Shown here: positions 1 to 11,118 of the stretch, in pieces | How the letters are laid out: every line of letters begins with the position of its first letter | How positions within the stretch are numbered: the stretch's first letter is position 1 | DNA from: Porogramme epimiltina | Taxonomy: Eukaryota > Basidiomycota > Agaricomycetes > Polyporales > Polyporaceae | Direction of reading: 5' to 3' | Assembly (NCBI GenBank): GCA_900155495.1 | Contig: FTLJ01000006.1 | Location: forward strand, 1 to 20,108 | Length of the DNA: 20,108 nucleotides | Notes under the pieces: model-generated | What the model was told of the DNA's origin: nothing | The model's input: only the letters and a program-made list of their open reading frames with translations | Database searches by the model: none | Position numbers and translations under genes: made by a program

Positions 1-1994
1 ACGCACGGACGCCCCGGGGACGGCGTGGGCGTGTGTGTGGGGGGGGGGGGAGCGAGGGGGAGGGCGAAAAATGACGGGCGTTCGCCAAACGCGGCTAGAA
101 AGTGGCCCGCTTGGGTGCGGGGGCGGGCGGCAGAAGCGCGGGCGTAGACAGGGCCCCTCGAGGAGCGTCAGATGGCCACAGCCGTGACCGCCGTCCGTGG
201 GGCGCAATACGAAAACGCGCTCAGGGTCGCGCGAGAAGCTGTCGCGCGTTTCGGGAAGGACGTTCACAGGATCGACGCGGGGAGTGGCCAGGGGGGCTTG
301 TGGGGCGAAAGGGGCGACCAGGCGTGCCCGGAGAACGCTGTCGGCGTTGCGTGCTTCCCTGCCGGAAGTCACCAAGCCTGGGACCCTATAAATTTCCTGC
401 AGCTCACGGGGGCCTTCGCGGGGGCCCAGAGCTTCATAGAGGGGGAAAAGCGAGCGAAAACCCACGTATATGAAAACGTCTAGGCCACCTGTTAGCCGAC
501 GGTGTCCCAGCTGTGGACGCTCCAGAAAGGAGCGTGTGAGTTGGTGTCGGGACTCTGTAGGGTTCTCGTCTTCGCCCGTCAGTGTGTGGTCTGGCAGAGT
601 CCTATGGAAACCTTGTGTTGCAAATCTGACGAGGAACCGATTCTCAAGAAGTATAAGACGCTGTGCACTAGAGCATATGTGATGAAACCACGTGCAAAGG
701 TCCGACTCGCGTCGGGAAGAGTTGGACGTCCAGGCAGCCGGTAGTGATTTGTAGTTCCACATAGTTGTCTGCAGTTCTGTTCGGGAGCATCTCAGCAGGG
801 AAACAGAGTCGTTTGAATATAGGGTATCATGCAGGCCCATGTCTCAGATCTTATCATCATGATTGCTCACTGTAACGTTGGATCTGAAGACATCTCTCGC
901 ACGGCACCGAGGATGGGTGACGTAGGACGCGGGGAGGACTGGTGGAGGAAGGAGGTTTCCATAAATGTGGCGTTCCCCGCCCTCGAGAGAAAGGAAGCAA
1001 GAAGCGATGTCTCCGCTCGAGGGTCGTGGCAAAAAGGATGACTCGGACTCCGAGGAGGCGTTGAGTAGAGATCTCGGCTACCAGACGCCGATGACGTAGA
1101 GACCAGGCTAACGATCGTCACGGGGTCGTTTCTCACACTCATTTAACAGAGTTGGGAGGCTCGCGTGGCTCGGTCCCTTCCGCGCCAATCCCGTCACGGG
1201 CCGCTCGGCTTCCTGGGCCGCAGAATCCCGGACTGGCTGCCCACAGCGTCAAAGCCCGGAGGTATACCAACGCAACGTTGCGGTTGTTGTTGTGCCGGAA
1301 GAGCTTCCTCTCAGTGAATCCTTGAATTCAGCAGTTGGCCGTTCCTCGGTATGTTTAAATTTCCAACAAGACTACACCGGGATGTCGGCCCGGCCGGCAG
1401 ACGGCTTGAACCGGCATCACCCCACCCCACAGCGGCCGAACATTTTTCACGACGCCGGCGGCCTAGTGTGGAACCGACTGATCACCGTTTTCTCACTCGG
1501 CTCCGCACGCTCCTGCTCGCTCAGCACCAGGACTGTATGTCGAAGTTGTGCAGAAGCTGCTTTCGTGAATACTATCATGAAAATTGGTGCGGCACGCCCT
1601 CGACAATCCTCCTGTACAAGTAGCCGGCTGAACTCACTCCTCCTGCAGTGCTCGGGGAGAAGTGTCTGACTCACCGCACTCCATTCTACTAGGGCACGGT
1701 GCGTGTGCCGTTTTCCTTGTTCAAATGATTGTCGCAACTGCGACCAACGCTCACCCCAGATGTTTTAGTGTTTCGCGCGCGGCTTTAGCGGTCCGGCGAC
1801 GCCAAACCGCTCGCTATGACGGCATGCAATGCCGCACGCACGAAGAACCCTGGTCAGACGACCTGCCGGAGGGGCGCGGGGGGTCGGGCGACGCGCCTCG
1901 CGCACAACTCTCTCGCCTTTCTGAGGCCCCGCCGCCCCTGCCGTCCTGGCCGAAGATTTGGGGAAGGCGGGAAGAAGGCCCTCCGCCGTCTTCT

Positions 1995-2001
1995 TATAAG
2001 G
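1995..2001 (+). promoter_or_regulatory. Putative TATA box of the sugar transporter gene
   Basis: TATAAGG lies 161 bases before the transporter ATG, in a GC-rich stretch where AT-rich hexamers are rare. A start site about 30 bases downstream would give a leader of roughly 130 nt. GCGGGG at 2011-2016 and 1876-1881 fits the CreA/Mig1-type SYGGRG consensus, but such matches are expected by chance at this GC content. Confidence 0.4.
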
Positions 2002-2023
2002 CTCGGAACGGCGGGGGCGCCCG

Positions 2024-2098
2024 ATGAGAGCCCTCTCGCCGGGCTTTCTCCTGCTGTTCGCGACCGCTTCCCCTCCTGCGCCGCCCGCGGAGGACTGA
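2024..2098 (+). other. Possible uORF in the transporter leader (24 codons)
   Basis: An ATG at 2024 opens a 24-codon frame (MRALSPGFLLLF...) closed by TGA at 2096-2098, 63 bases before the transporter ATG. It lies 23-30 bases downstream of the putative TATA box, so whether the mRNA includes its ATG depends on the exact start site. If included, it could reduce translation of the transporter. The hydrophobic peptide has no recognised family and this may be chance. Confidence 0.25.
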
Positions 2099-2161
2099 CT
2101 TTCAAACTCCTACCCTTCGCACCCCAGAGCCCGCCCTCCGACTCGCTCGAGAACGTCCAAG

Positions 2162-4591
2162 ATGGTTCTGGCGGGCAGACGTTTGTATTATACCATCAAC
2201 GCCGTCGCGGGCCTCGCGATCTTCTTGTACGTGCACGTCTCCTTCGCGGTCCTGCATGTCTAACCGGGCCCCCAGCTTCGGATATGACCAAGGCATGATG
2301 GGAGGTACGCGAAGCATGGCGTCCGTTCGTAAACTAGAGGCCTGACCGCCTGTGGGGCTGTATAGGTGTCAACACCTCCCCCGACTACGTTCGCGTAATG
2401 AAATTGGGGTTCTCGACGTGAGGGCGACTTGTGGATACAACATTCACACCCTTATCTTACGGCGTGCGCACCCCAGGTACCAAGGCCCCTCTGAAGGCTA
2501 CGTGGTCACCATAACCGAACCGACGCGTCAAGGCGGCATCGTCAGTATCTACTACTTCGGCACCCTTCTTGGCTGCCTCATGGGCGGTGTCCTCGGAGAC
2601 AGGCAAGTCATTTCCTTTGCCGGCGAGCGTTTTGCTTCCTGTGGCTCATGATGACGTAGGCTCGGACGTCTCAAGACGATGATTCTGGTCGGTTGTGGCA
2701 CGGACTCTTGTACGCGACCCCGTGCTTACGTCCGCTCCCGGCGCAGGGGAGTCTTTGGGTTCTCTTCGGCGCCACGCTCCAATGTTCTGCCCAGAACATC
2801 GCATGGTGCGCGCCCCTCCCTGCGGAGCCCTGATGCACACGTACCGGCTAACGTCCTCTTGCCAGGATGTGTTGCGCGCGCATCATCAACGGTATCGGGA
2901 CAGGCTACCTGAACGCGATCGTGCCGGTGTGGAGCGCGGAGGTGGCCACACACACCTCGCGCGGCGCGTTCATCGCGAGCGAGTTCACGCTCAACATCTT
3001 CGGCGTCGTGGTCGCGTACTGGCTCGAGTTCGGCCTGGGCTTCATCGGCGACGGCACCTCGCAGGTGCGCTGGCGGGTACGTAATGCCGGGCTCGTCTCG
3101 AAATTCCGCGAACAGGCCCTCAGTGCTCACCACTGCACCCGCGCGCGGCGGCACAGTTCCCCATCGCATTCCAGATCCTCCCGGTTCTCGCATTTATGGT
3201 GCGTGCCCCCATAGTTTTTCATCCTGACACAACTCACGCCCCTAATCGCAGGCATGCATTCCGTGGATGCCCGGTAATTAAACCACGCCCCCCTCTTCCC
3301 GCCGAGACCCCGCTCTGACTCCCGACACCCTGGTGCGCAGAGTCCCCACGGTGGCTGATCAAAATGGGCCGCGTCGAGGAGGCGCGGGCCATCCTCGGCC
3401 GCCTGCGCTCCGAGGACGGGAGCATCGAGGCGCCGCAGGCGCAGCGCGAGTACGAGGACATCGTCGCGACGGTCGCGCTCGAGAAGGAGCACTCGAAGCG
3501 CAACTCCTACATCTCCATGTTCTTCGGCCTCCACGACGACGGCATGCACATCGCCCGCCGCGTCCAGCTCTCCGTGTGGCTCCAGATCGTGCAGGAGTAC
3601 GTCATCGCTATGTTCTGTGTGCCACTGGGCCGTTCCGCGTTCGCGTGCTGACGGCGCGGGTGGGCCCTGCCTAGGTGGGTCGGCATCGCGGCAATTACCG
3701 TGTACGCGCCGACGATATTCGCCGAGGCGGGATACGGCGCGCGCAAGGCGCAGTGGCTGTCCGGGCTCAACGACGTAAGCACCCTCCACCTTCTCCCTCC
3801 GCGTACCTCAGGCTACGCGGGAACGAGCCATTTCCGCGCGCCTCGCTGACGCCGCCCTCCCCTCACGCCGCCGGGACACCCACAGATTACGTACATGCTC
3901 AGCACGCTGCTCGCGGTGGCGACGATCGACCGGCTCGGGCGCCGCGTCGGGCTGTGGTGGGGCGCGGTCGGGCAGGGCGTGTCGCTCATCCTCGCGGGCG
4001 CGTTCGCGCGGCTGCTCAAGGACCACCCCGAGAAGGCGGCGACGTACGGCGGCGCGGCGGCCGCGTTCGTGTTCGTGTACACGTTCGTGTTTGGCGCGAC
4101 GTGGCTCACGATTCCGTGGGTGTACCCGACGGAGACGTTCCCGCTCGAGGTGCGCGCGAAGGGGAACGCGTTTGGTGTCGTCGGCTGGTCGATCGGTGAG
4201 TCGTGCGGCGGTGTTCTGTCCTTTGTGGCCTTGCATACAGGACGCATATACTGACTACGCGTCGGCAGGAAACGGCTGGCTGACCCTGATGAACCCCGTG
4301 TTGTTCAGCAAGATCGGGGAGAACACGCTCCACGTCTTCGGCGCGGTCAACTTCCTCTCCATCCCGCTCATATGGGCGTTCTACCCCGAGACGGCGAACC
4401 GCACGCTCGAGGAGATGGACTACCTGTTCATGAGCGACAGCCCGTTCGTGTGGGCGGAGGAGGCGAACTTCCGGAAGATGAAGGCGGAGATGGAGCGCAA
4501 CCGCGCCGAGGGGAAGCTCCCTCTGCCCGACGCGCAGGCGCAGGCGGTGGAGGACGAGAAAGAGATCAGGGAGACGACGGAGAAGGTTTAG
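2162..4591 (+). CDS. MFS sugar transporter (13 exons, 540 aa)
   Basis: Plasma-membrane hexose/sugar:proton symporter-like protein of the major facilitator superfamily. Exons: 2162-2226, 2276-2304, 2366-2417, 2477-2602, 2660-2687, 2747-2805, 2866-3076, 3157-3198, 3252-3273, 3341-3596, 3675-3774, 3886-4195, 4269-4591. They join in frame to 540 residues, the usual family length. Signature motifs appear in family order: GYDQGMMGG near residue 24, GDRLGRLKT (motif A) near 89, RIINGIGTGYLNA near 120, PESPRWLI near 211, QEWVGIA near 296, DRLGRR near 345, YPTETFP...RAKG near 410 and PETANRTLEEMD near 473. The C-terminal tail is charged and probably cytosolic. Exon 5/6 and exon 10/11 borders were chosen because only they keep frame and restore family motifs. 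Intron 4 uses a GC donor (AG|GCAAGT) and exon 9 is only 22 nt. The substrate cannot be told from sequence alone. It is convergent with the next gene, 230 bases away. Confidence 0.93.
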
Positions 4592-4821
4592 ATCCCGAGA
4601 AGAGTGCGTCCTTGTCTCCGAGTAATGTCAGTGCATGTAATTTCAGAGACGTGCCCACCATGCTGTATCACCTCGCACTAGATTTCCTGCTTCACGCCAA
4701 TTCATCTTCTCTCTGTGTGCAATGCTGTGAAGCGAGATCGGGATACTACAACCAGCAAAAGACCGAACATAGCTAAGCTATCGTAAATACGAGCGGCGAC
4801 CTCGCATACACTTTCTGTGCG

Positions 4822-6451
4822 TCAATGGCCGTACAAACGCTTTACAAAATCGAACAGGGCTTCGAAATGCGCGTAGGGGAACAACTGCGCGGCAACATCT
4901 TCCTTCGAAAACAGGTGCTCCGTCATCCCCTCCCTGCGATAGACCTGCTGGATCAACAGTTTCTTCAGCCCATGTCCCGAGCCCTCCCTCTTCGCGCAGT
5001 ACGCGTCCACCCTCTCCAGCACCCCGTCGTCGTAGCCCATCCCCGGGAGCTCCGCCTCCCGCAGCCGCGGGCAGCATTCCGCCAGCGCGAGCAGCGTCGC
5101 GGCGAACCCGGGGTACCCACCGTTCGTCGTCGTGTCCAAGTCGATGCAGAGCCGCTCCAGCGCGGGCCACGCCTCCGCGAAGGGGACGAGGCCGTCCGGC
5201 GCGCAGGAGAACAGGCCGGGGAACGCGATCGAGACGTCGCGCAGGCTGCGGAGCTCGAGGAGCGGCGCGAAATGCGCCGCGAGGGGGACGTCGGAGAAGT
5301 CGGGTGGGAGCCGCCGGGTGGCTTTGCCGCCGCGCCGGGGGAGCGGGAGGCGGCCGTGGATGTGGACGGCGTGGAGGGCGGGGTAGCGGGTGGGCGTTAT
5401 GACGGAGAGGCAGCTTATCGTGTCGGCTTGGAGCTGGTTCGATGAGCAGTATTTGATTTCGGGTTCGAGGGTGATTGTGTGGACGCTAATGGTGTAGAGG
5501 GAGGATAGGGCTGTTTCGATGGCGCCCCACCCGGTTCCCCGGATGGTCAAGATTTTGAGCGTCGGGATAGTAAGAGTGGAAGAGACGTCGAAGTTGTCTG
5601 AGTGGGTGAAGCAAAGCTTTGTCAACCGTAGCCCTCCGGACACTAGAGGTCTCAACTGGTCCGTCGTGATGAAGGGGCAGGTAACGTTGACCGAATGCAG
5701 ACGGCGGTGTCCTCGGAGGAAAGTGAGGTCGAAAACGGTGTCACACCGCGTTAATGTTATATCGATATTCTGTAAGTCTAGAAGGCGATCACTCAAGTGC
5801 AGAAGGACATCGATAATTTTCTGTTCTTCTTTGATCTTCAAACACTGGCGAGTAGCTTCGAGTTCGGGGAAGATATGAAACGTAAGCGACTGCACGCTGC
5901 TCGGGATTAAGAGAAGAGGTCCGGTGTCGAAATCTTCGTAGTCGTCGGTGAAGGCTCCGTGAATCAAGACTTCTCGAAGACAAGGAAGTATAGGCTCCTG
6001 AGGTGGCGATGACAGTATTGCGCCCCACAACGAGGGTTTGTTGATGAACGGACGGAGGGTTATACTGCGCACCCGCGCTGCGTAGTTACGGAAGCGAGCC
6101 CACTGCGGAGGAGTCAGTCGGCCTTCGCGTGCCAATGATCCACCCACATACCCGCGCTTCGTCGGATTGTAAACATTTCCAAGCTGCTTGGTTATCAGCA
6201 GGAGACTTTTCAGCCGTAACTCCATGGTTATCCAGGAGTTGTAGGAGCGGCTCTTCGCAAGGGAGCGTCTTCCACAACACGTCCAGGGCGAGCTCACTGA
6301 GAGCCCTGCATGTCACTGCAGCGCTGGCCAGTGAGGATCGGAGGTAATCAGCTTGGTAAGAGTCTTCCGGATGAAGGGCGCTGGGATCTAGGTACTGAAA
6401 GATAAAATATAGAACGTCGTGTATACCGAGGATTGACCGGTGACTTGACAT
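4822..6451 (-). CDS. F-box/LRR-like protein, type A copy 1 (2 exons, 526 aa)
   Basis: Likely substrate-recognition subunit of an SCF ubiquitin ligase. Preferred model: exon 1 6451-6152 (100 codons) and exon 2 6102-4822. The 49-nt intron has a GTATGT donor, a CTGAC branch site and a CGCAG acceptor. The N-terminal F-box-like segment runs from HDVLYFIFQYLDP (residues 11-23) to LDVLWKTLP (about 56-64). The rest carries irregular leucine-rich repeats and ends with the type A motif HCPRLREAELPGM plus a YCAKREGSGHGLKKL block. Part of the removed intron would read RLTPPQ just before WARF, resembling IATPQW in the 7687 gene. An acceptor further upstream is therefore possible and would change about 10-25 residues at the junction. 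It is convergent with the sugar transporter and divergent from the next F-box gene. Family assignment is good; the target is unknown. Confidence 0.82.
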
Positions 6452-7686
6452 CGAGTAGGCTGTGCAGGAATACGCGTACGCCTGGAATTAAACTTTCACC
6501 TGCCCGTTGTCGCGGTTGTGGAGAGACGAATGTTGGGCGCTGCGGTTGAGGAAGTTGATTTAGTCACTTCATCATCGCTTACGTGACTGAGATTGATCCC
6601 TAGTGCGTGCGACGCACTTTGAAACCTCGCTTGAAGATCATCGTGTGGTTGGGAATGCTCCCCAGCTTGCATCCGTCGTCGATATAGGTAACAAATGCCC
6701 TCCGGGAAGTTCTGGGCCATTATTTGATCAAAACAAGCTTTTAGGGAGGCAGTAAAGCATAGAGCCTTGTGCCAGAGTGTACTTGCAGAAGGAGGCGCCG
6801 AGTAACTAAATATCACTTAACAGAAGAATGGCTGTCAATGTTGCTGATGAATGGGCCGGCAGAAGAGGGAGTACGCACGGCATTGAGCTCGTGGGTGCTA
6901 TGGAGAGGTCCAAGGATGGAGGGTAAGACGAAATACGAGTCGGGGCCGTAACTTTCTGTAGCGTCGGAGCCACACTTGAGTCACGAAGTAACAGCTCGTG
7001 ACCGAGTTGGTGACTGTGCGAGGAGCATGACGTGTCGGCGCCTACCATTATCCCACTGCAGATGGCTTTACTCGCTGTGACCTTGTTGAGCATCTTCAGG
7101 CATGGAGTAAAGAAATGCGGTTGCGCTCTCGCGATATTCTAACAATTGACATTTTTTGCTAGATTCGAACAGCGCGGCTCGAGTACGGGCGGGCTCCTCC
7201 CGGGCCCATGAGACGCTCATTTCTTCCCTCTTCTCCCCCCACTACAAGTCTATGTCGGATCGTCTGCGCAGCGACAAAGGTAGCGGTGATGTTCTACTCT
7301 CGTCATCCTTCTTGCGTGCCTGACTCAGGCGCTTTGGCAGGAAGGCGCTGGAACTCACACATGCGACGTATATGCAGAAGTTCAACAGAAATTGTTGTCA
7401 TGATCCATGCTGCTAGACCACATTATTTCGGCGGGTTGGAAGCTCTGTTGCTACCTTGTATATCAGGTGTGGTGTATGGTACTTATCCAATCTTGAGTGT
7501 GTTGGACAGGGAAGTTCAAACACGATCTCCACGTGGCCTTTAGCGCTACGTCATACAGGAACCGCAGTGAATGTGCCACCCAAGTCTCACAGTCGCGCGA
7601 ATACTCTCAATTCGGACTAGCATTCTTCTCCCGCCAGTGGCTCCCCATTCATCCGCCTCACTACACACTCTATACTGCTCCGACCA
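6452..7686. other. Divergent intergenic region between two F-box genes
   Basis: This 1.2 kb region separates the start codons of two divergently transcribed F-box genes and probably holds both promoters. No clear TATA box stands out. Open frames here (for example 6496-6816 on the minus strand, with a GTG start) have no recognisable domain. The CTAGATTCGAAC stretch near 7160 resembles a tRNA B box in reverse, but no cloverleaf can be folded around it. Confidence 0.55.
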
Positions 7687-9268
7687 ATGCCCTTTGTCGA
7701 CGTACACGACGTCGTCTATCTCGTCTTCCGATACCTCGATCCGGAGACATGTGGACCTGAAAGTACAAGCGCTGCAAGCGAACTCCGGCGTTCGTTGGTA
7801 TCCATCGCCATCTCTTGCAAGAGTCTCAGCGACCATGCTTTGGATGCCCTATGGAAGACACTCCCAAGTGACAAGCCTCTTCTACATCTGCTTACCGTCT
7901 TAGGCTTTGTGAATGTTCTCGGGAATCAAAGGTGGGAACCGGCTACGGATGTAGCACAGGTGCGTCGCTTTACCTTGGAATGCCCCTGTTGCGCCACCTC
8001 ATGTACTTTAGATGGTGAAGGATCGACGTATTGCAACCCCTCAGTGGGAAAGATTCAACAACTACGCTCGCAAGGTCCGGAAGATCTCACTAGATCTGTT
8101 TACCGACACTACTGGACGGGAGCCAATATGGGGTGCCATCCTCCCTTCTCTAGGGGATCCCATCCTCCCATTCCTCAGGTCGGCTATAGTGGAGGGGTCG
8201 TGTACAGGCTTTGTCAGCCGCAACATTCTCTTGCTCATCCCCCCTGGAATCTCCAAACTCGCATTCCGTCCCAGCCTTCACTTCCCAACCGGGGGGACGG
8301 AGGCGATCTCAGACCTCTTTCGCAGCCTCTGCGGCCGCCTCCAGAAACTGGAACACTTCGAGGCACAGCTTCCCCGGACAGCGAAGCTCGATTTCTCTCT
8401 CTTACAGAACCACACTCTTCTCCACTCGCTCAAAATTGGATCTCCGTCTCTAACTATGGACCAAATACACCCACTCACGAACTATCGCCGTCTGACCAAT
8501 CTTTCCCTGGCTCTACCAGATATGCCTTCCTCTTCGGTTCAATTATCTCTAGACACTCTTTTGGTCTTGACGGTCCGTGGGAGTTGGAAGACCATTGAGC
8601 AGGCCATAACCTCTCTTTCTATTCCTCACACCCACACCATTACGCTCATTCCCGAGATCCAATCCCGCTATACGAAACGCAAAGATGATGAACGCCGTTG
8701 CCTCTCCGCCCTCGCCTCCGATAGGCTCTCCTCACTCCAAACTCTCCGTATCAAGGCACTCGCAGTCGACTTGGTACCCTCTAGGTGGAATTGTGGACCC
8801 GGAACAAACAAAGTCGTCGTGCCGGTCGATGATCCACTGACGACATTCGTTCGCCCACTTTTCGCGTGCAGACACCTGCGCTCGGTGTCCTTTGCTCTGT
8901 CCGCCATGTCCCTCCCAGTAATATCGTCGAACGAGTACGTTGCGCTTGCAATAGCATGGCCCATCATGGAACAATTCAGCCTCGACATCGCCACCGCAGT
9001 CTCACCCGCCGGACTCCTGGTCACCCTCATCGCGCTTGCCGAACACTGTCCGCGTCTACGCGCGGCCCGACTTCCAAAGCTAATTGTCGAAGATGACGCG
9101 GTAGAGCAAGTCGAGGCGCATTGCGCGAAGAGAAAAGAGGGGCATGGGCTACAGGAGCTAATCATTGGGATGATCATCGCGGGGAGGGAGGACCCGAATC
9201 CGGTGGATCTTGTTACGTACGTATTCCCTCGTGCAAGGATCACCTGCGAGTTCATTGCTCGAATGTAA
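7687..9268 (+). CDS. F-box/LRR-like protein, type A copy 2 (2 exons, 509 aa)
   Basis: Likely SCF-type F-box adaptor. Exon 1 is 7687-7959 (91 codons) and exon 2 is 8012-9268. The 52-nt intron has a GTGCGT donor, a CTCAT branch candidate and a TTTAG acceptor, in phase 0. The F-box-like segment is HDVVYLVFRYLDP (residues 7-19) through LDALWKTLP (about 52-60). After the intron comes IATPQWERFNNYARKVRKI, the conserved block of this type, then irregular LRRs. The C-terminal HCPRLRAARLPK and HCAKRKEGHGLQEL match the 4822-6451 gene. The start is the first ATG ahead of the F-box. An alternative phase-0 acceptor at 8044, just before TGG, would shorten the product by 11 residues. The gene lies head-to-head with copy 1 and 206 bases upstream of copy 3, suggesting local duplication. 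Confidence 0.85.
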
Positions 9269-9474
9269 AGGTATCTCTCCCTCTGTTGAGATGTTATACA
9301 CGTGGTCTCGCACTCGTTGGCATGCGAGGCGCAGTTGATAGTATTAGACGCGTCAGTATAAATGTAACTAGGTATCTTGACCGCAGCTAGTATCCTCCCT
9401 CCACCAGAAACTACACGTCACCAAGCATCATCTCGTGCGCCTACTCCGGCATACACAACGCTCTAACTCCCAAT

Positions 9475-11118
9475 ATGGATATTTCCCCAGTACTCCACAC
9501 ACATGACGTCCTCTCCATCATATTTCATCACCTTCGCCCAGCGATCGAGGCGTGTCCTCTGGGCAATATAGTCGATCAGCGACGCGCTCTGGTAGCACTC
9601 GCTCTCACCTCCAAATTGCTTAGCGAGTACGCTCTGGATACCCTGTGGAAGTGTTTGACGTACGAACGCCCGCTACTGGTCCTGTTGAAGGCTTTGAGAA
9701 GCACGAACAAGCTACCTCAACCCAAGAGTCCGCTTCAGGGTGGTTGGGATTTGGCAGCCTCCGTTCCCTTTCTGGTATGTCTATATAATTTATTGTGGTA
9801 CTTCTTCTCTCATCACGTATTCCGTTCTAAGGCCACTGACTGGACGATGCAACAGTGGAACCGCTTCTGCACGTACTCTCGACGCGTACGGAACATCACC
9901 TTGAATCCCTTCACAGCGGATGGGTTCCTTTCCGTCTGGTGCGAACTCGCCCACCCATATGCTACCCAGACATCAATCTTCCCTTGTCTCCACACCGTGG
10001 TGATCGAAGGCACATACGACGTTCATGTTGACCACAGTGGCGTACTCTGGAGCATTATACCCACCGGGATTCAGACGTTGAAGTTCCATGTGCAATCTAG
10101 TAAATACAAGATGGAGGAAGAGGCCCGCCGAGCTGAGGCGAAGGTTATCCTCGACATCTTTCACCGAATATGTACGCACACGGAGGATGTGGAAAGCGTT
10201 GACATAAGGATGCCGCCTTGTGCTCCCTTCGACCTCTCCATCCTGCGTTACCCACACCTCCGTTCCATTAGCGTCAAAGACTTCGCTTTACCCGTCGAAC
10301 AGTTACGGTCGCTGTTAAGAAACCGCAACACGCTGAAAGCCCTTTCCTTCGAGATCCTCGATACGACTGGCACATGCCCCATAAGTTTCGTCGCACTCGA
10401 GAATATCACCCTCAATGGAAGCTGGAAAGCCGTCGGGACCGCACTCGGCGCCCTTTCCACCCCTGGCGTCCATAGCCTCGCACTCAACCTCGTACATCCC
10501 GAAGCCCATGCCGATGAAGTTGGAAACTACGCACCCGCCTGCCTATCTGGCGTCACATACCGACGATTCCCCAGACTGTTCAACCTCAACGTCTGCGCGC
10601 ATTTCAAGGGACCGCAGTATTACCGGATGCCAAGGAAAACCAGCAGTTCCTTTACCGCCCTCTTCCAGCCCCTATTCTCTCTCCACGGCTTACGGAACGT
10701 CACCATCACGTTTTCCGGCTACGTCGAGCTCCACTGTTCTACAGAGGAGTTCGTACCTCTCGCAAAGGAATGGCCTCAGCTCGAGCGATTGACTCTCCGC
10801 AAAGGGACGGAAGGAAGGAATGCGGCATTCATCGCGACCCTCATGGCGTTCGCCGAGAACTGTCCCCACTTGAAGGAGTTGTCACTGCCTTGGATGCAAT
10901 ATGATGCTAGTGCTGTTGCGCCAGCGGAAGATTACTGCACCGCGCGCGAGAAGGCGCACGGCTTAGAGGCCCTCACAGTGATGGATATTGACGGATTGTG
11001 GAATTGGGGGGGTAACCCTTCTGTGATGGTCCATACGCCGGAGGACATTGTGTCGAAGTTATTCCCATCCGCGAAGTTCTGGATGGTGCTGGACGTTCGC
11101 AGACGCATGGGAAATTGA
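9475..11118 (+). CDS. F-box/LRR-like protein, type A copy 3 (528 aa if spliced, 547 aa if not)
   Basis: Third type A F-box gene. The F-box-like segment is HDVLSIIFHHL (residues 10-20) to LDTLWKCLT (about 54-62). The body has leucine-rich repeats and the C-terminus carries NCPHLKELSLPWM and YCTAREKAHGLEAL, as in its neighbours. The whole gene is one open frame. However, 9775-9831 has intron signals (GTATGT donor, CTCAT, TAAG end) at the position where both relatives are spliced, just before QQWNRFCTYSRRVRNI. It is 57 nt long with no stop, so splicing or retention both keep frame. A second acceptor at 9855, 17 bases after a CTGAC branch-like site, would also keep frame (81-nt intron, 520 aa). 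I prefer exons 9475-9774 and 9832-11118. Target unknown. Confidence 0.83.
   Translation: MDISPVLHTHDVLSIIFHHLRPAIEACPLGNIVDQRRALVALALTSKLLSEYALDTLWKCLTYERPLLVLLKALRSTNKLPQPKSPLQGGWDLAASVPFLVCLYNLLWYFFSHHVFRSKATDWTMQQWNRFCTYSRRVRNITLNPFTADGFLSVWCELAHPYATQTSIFPCLHTVVIEGTYDVHVDHSGVLWSIIPTGIQTLKFHVQSSKYKMEEEARRAEAKVILDIFHRICTHTEDVESVDIRMPPCAPFDLSILRYPHLRSISVKDFALPVEQLRSLLRNRNTLKALSFEILDTTGTCPISFVALENITLNGSWKAVGTALGALSTPGVHSLALNLVHPEAHADEVGNYAPACLSGVTYRRFPRLFNLNVCAHFKGPQYYRMPRKTSSSFTALFQPLFSLHGLRNVTITFSGYVELHCSTEEFVPLAKEWPQLERLTLRKGTEGRNAAFIATLMAFAENCPHLKELSLPWMQYDASAVAPAEDYCTAREKAHGLEALTVMDIDGLWNWGGNPSVMVHTPEDIVSKLFPSAKFWMVLDVRRRMGN

Larger units (their letters stand above)
1..2161. other. Gene-poor upstream region, no supported CDS
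   Basis: About 2.2 kb in which I see no convincing gene. Open frames are short, overlap in several frames, lack recognisable motifs and do not join across good splice sites. The first 65 bases hold a 12-G run (39-50) followed by further G runs. A TATA-like TATAAAT lies at 387-393, but no supported coding region follows it. The stretch from about 1860 to 2161 is GC- and pyrimidine-rich and is best read as promoter and 5' leader of the sugar transporter gene that starts at 2162. A diverged gene remnant cannot be excluded. Confidence 0.6.

Noticed and set aside
1816..2298. 160-codon plus-strand frame overlapping the transporter start
   Set aside because: It runs through the leader, exon 1 and intron 1 of the transporter in a different frame, with low-complexity Arg/Pro composition.
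3127..3789. 220-codon minus-strand open frame
   Set aside because: It is antisense to transporter exons and introns. Its Arg/Ala/Glu-rich composition is what the complement of GC-rich coding DNA gives, and the plus strand holds well-supported family motifs.
6496..6816. 106-codon minus-strand open frame upstream of the F-box gene
   Set aside because: It starts at GTG, has no recognised domain and no splice-joined extension.
7150..7190. tRNA gene suggested by GATTCGAAC
   Set aside because: The stems around the T loop do not pair on either strand and no acceptor or anticodon arm is found.
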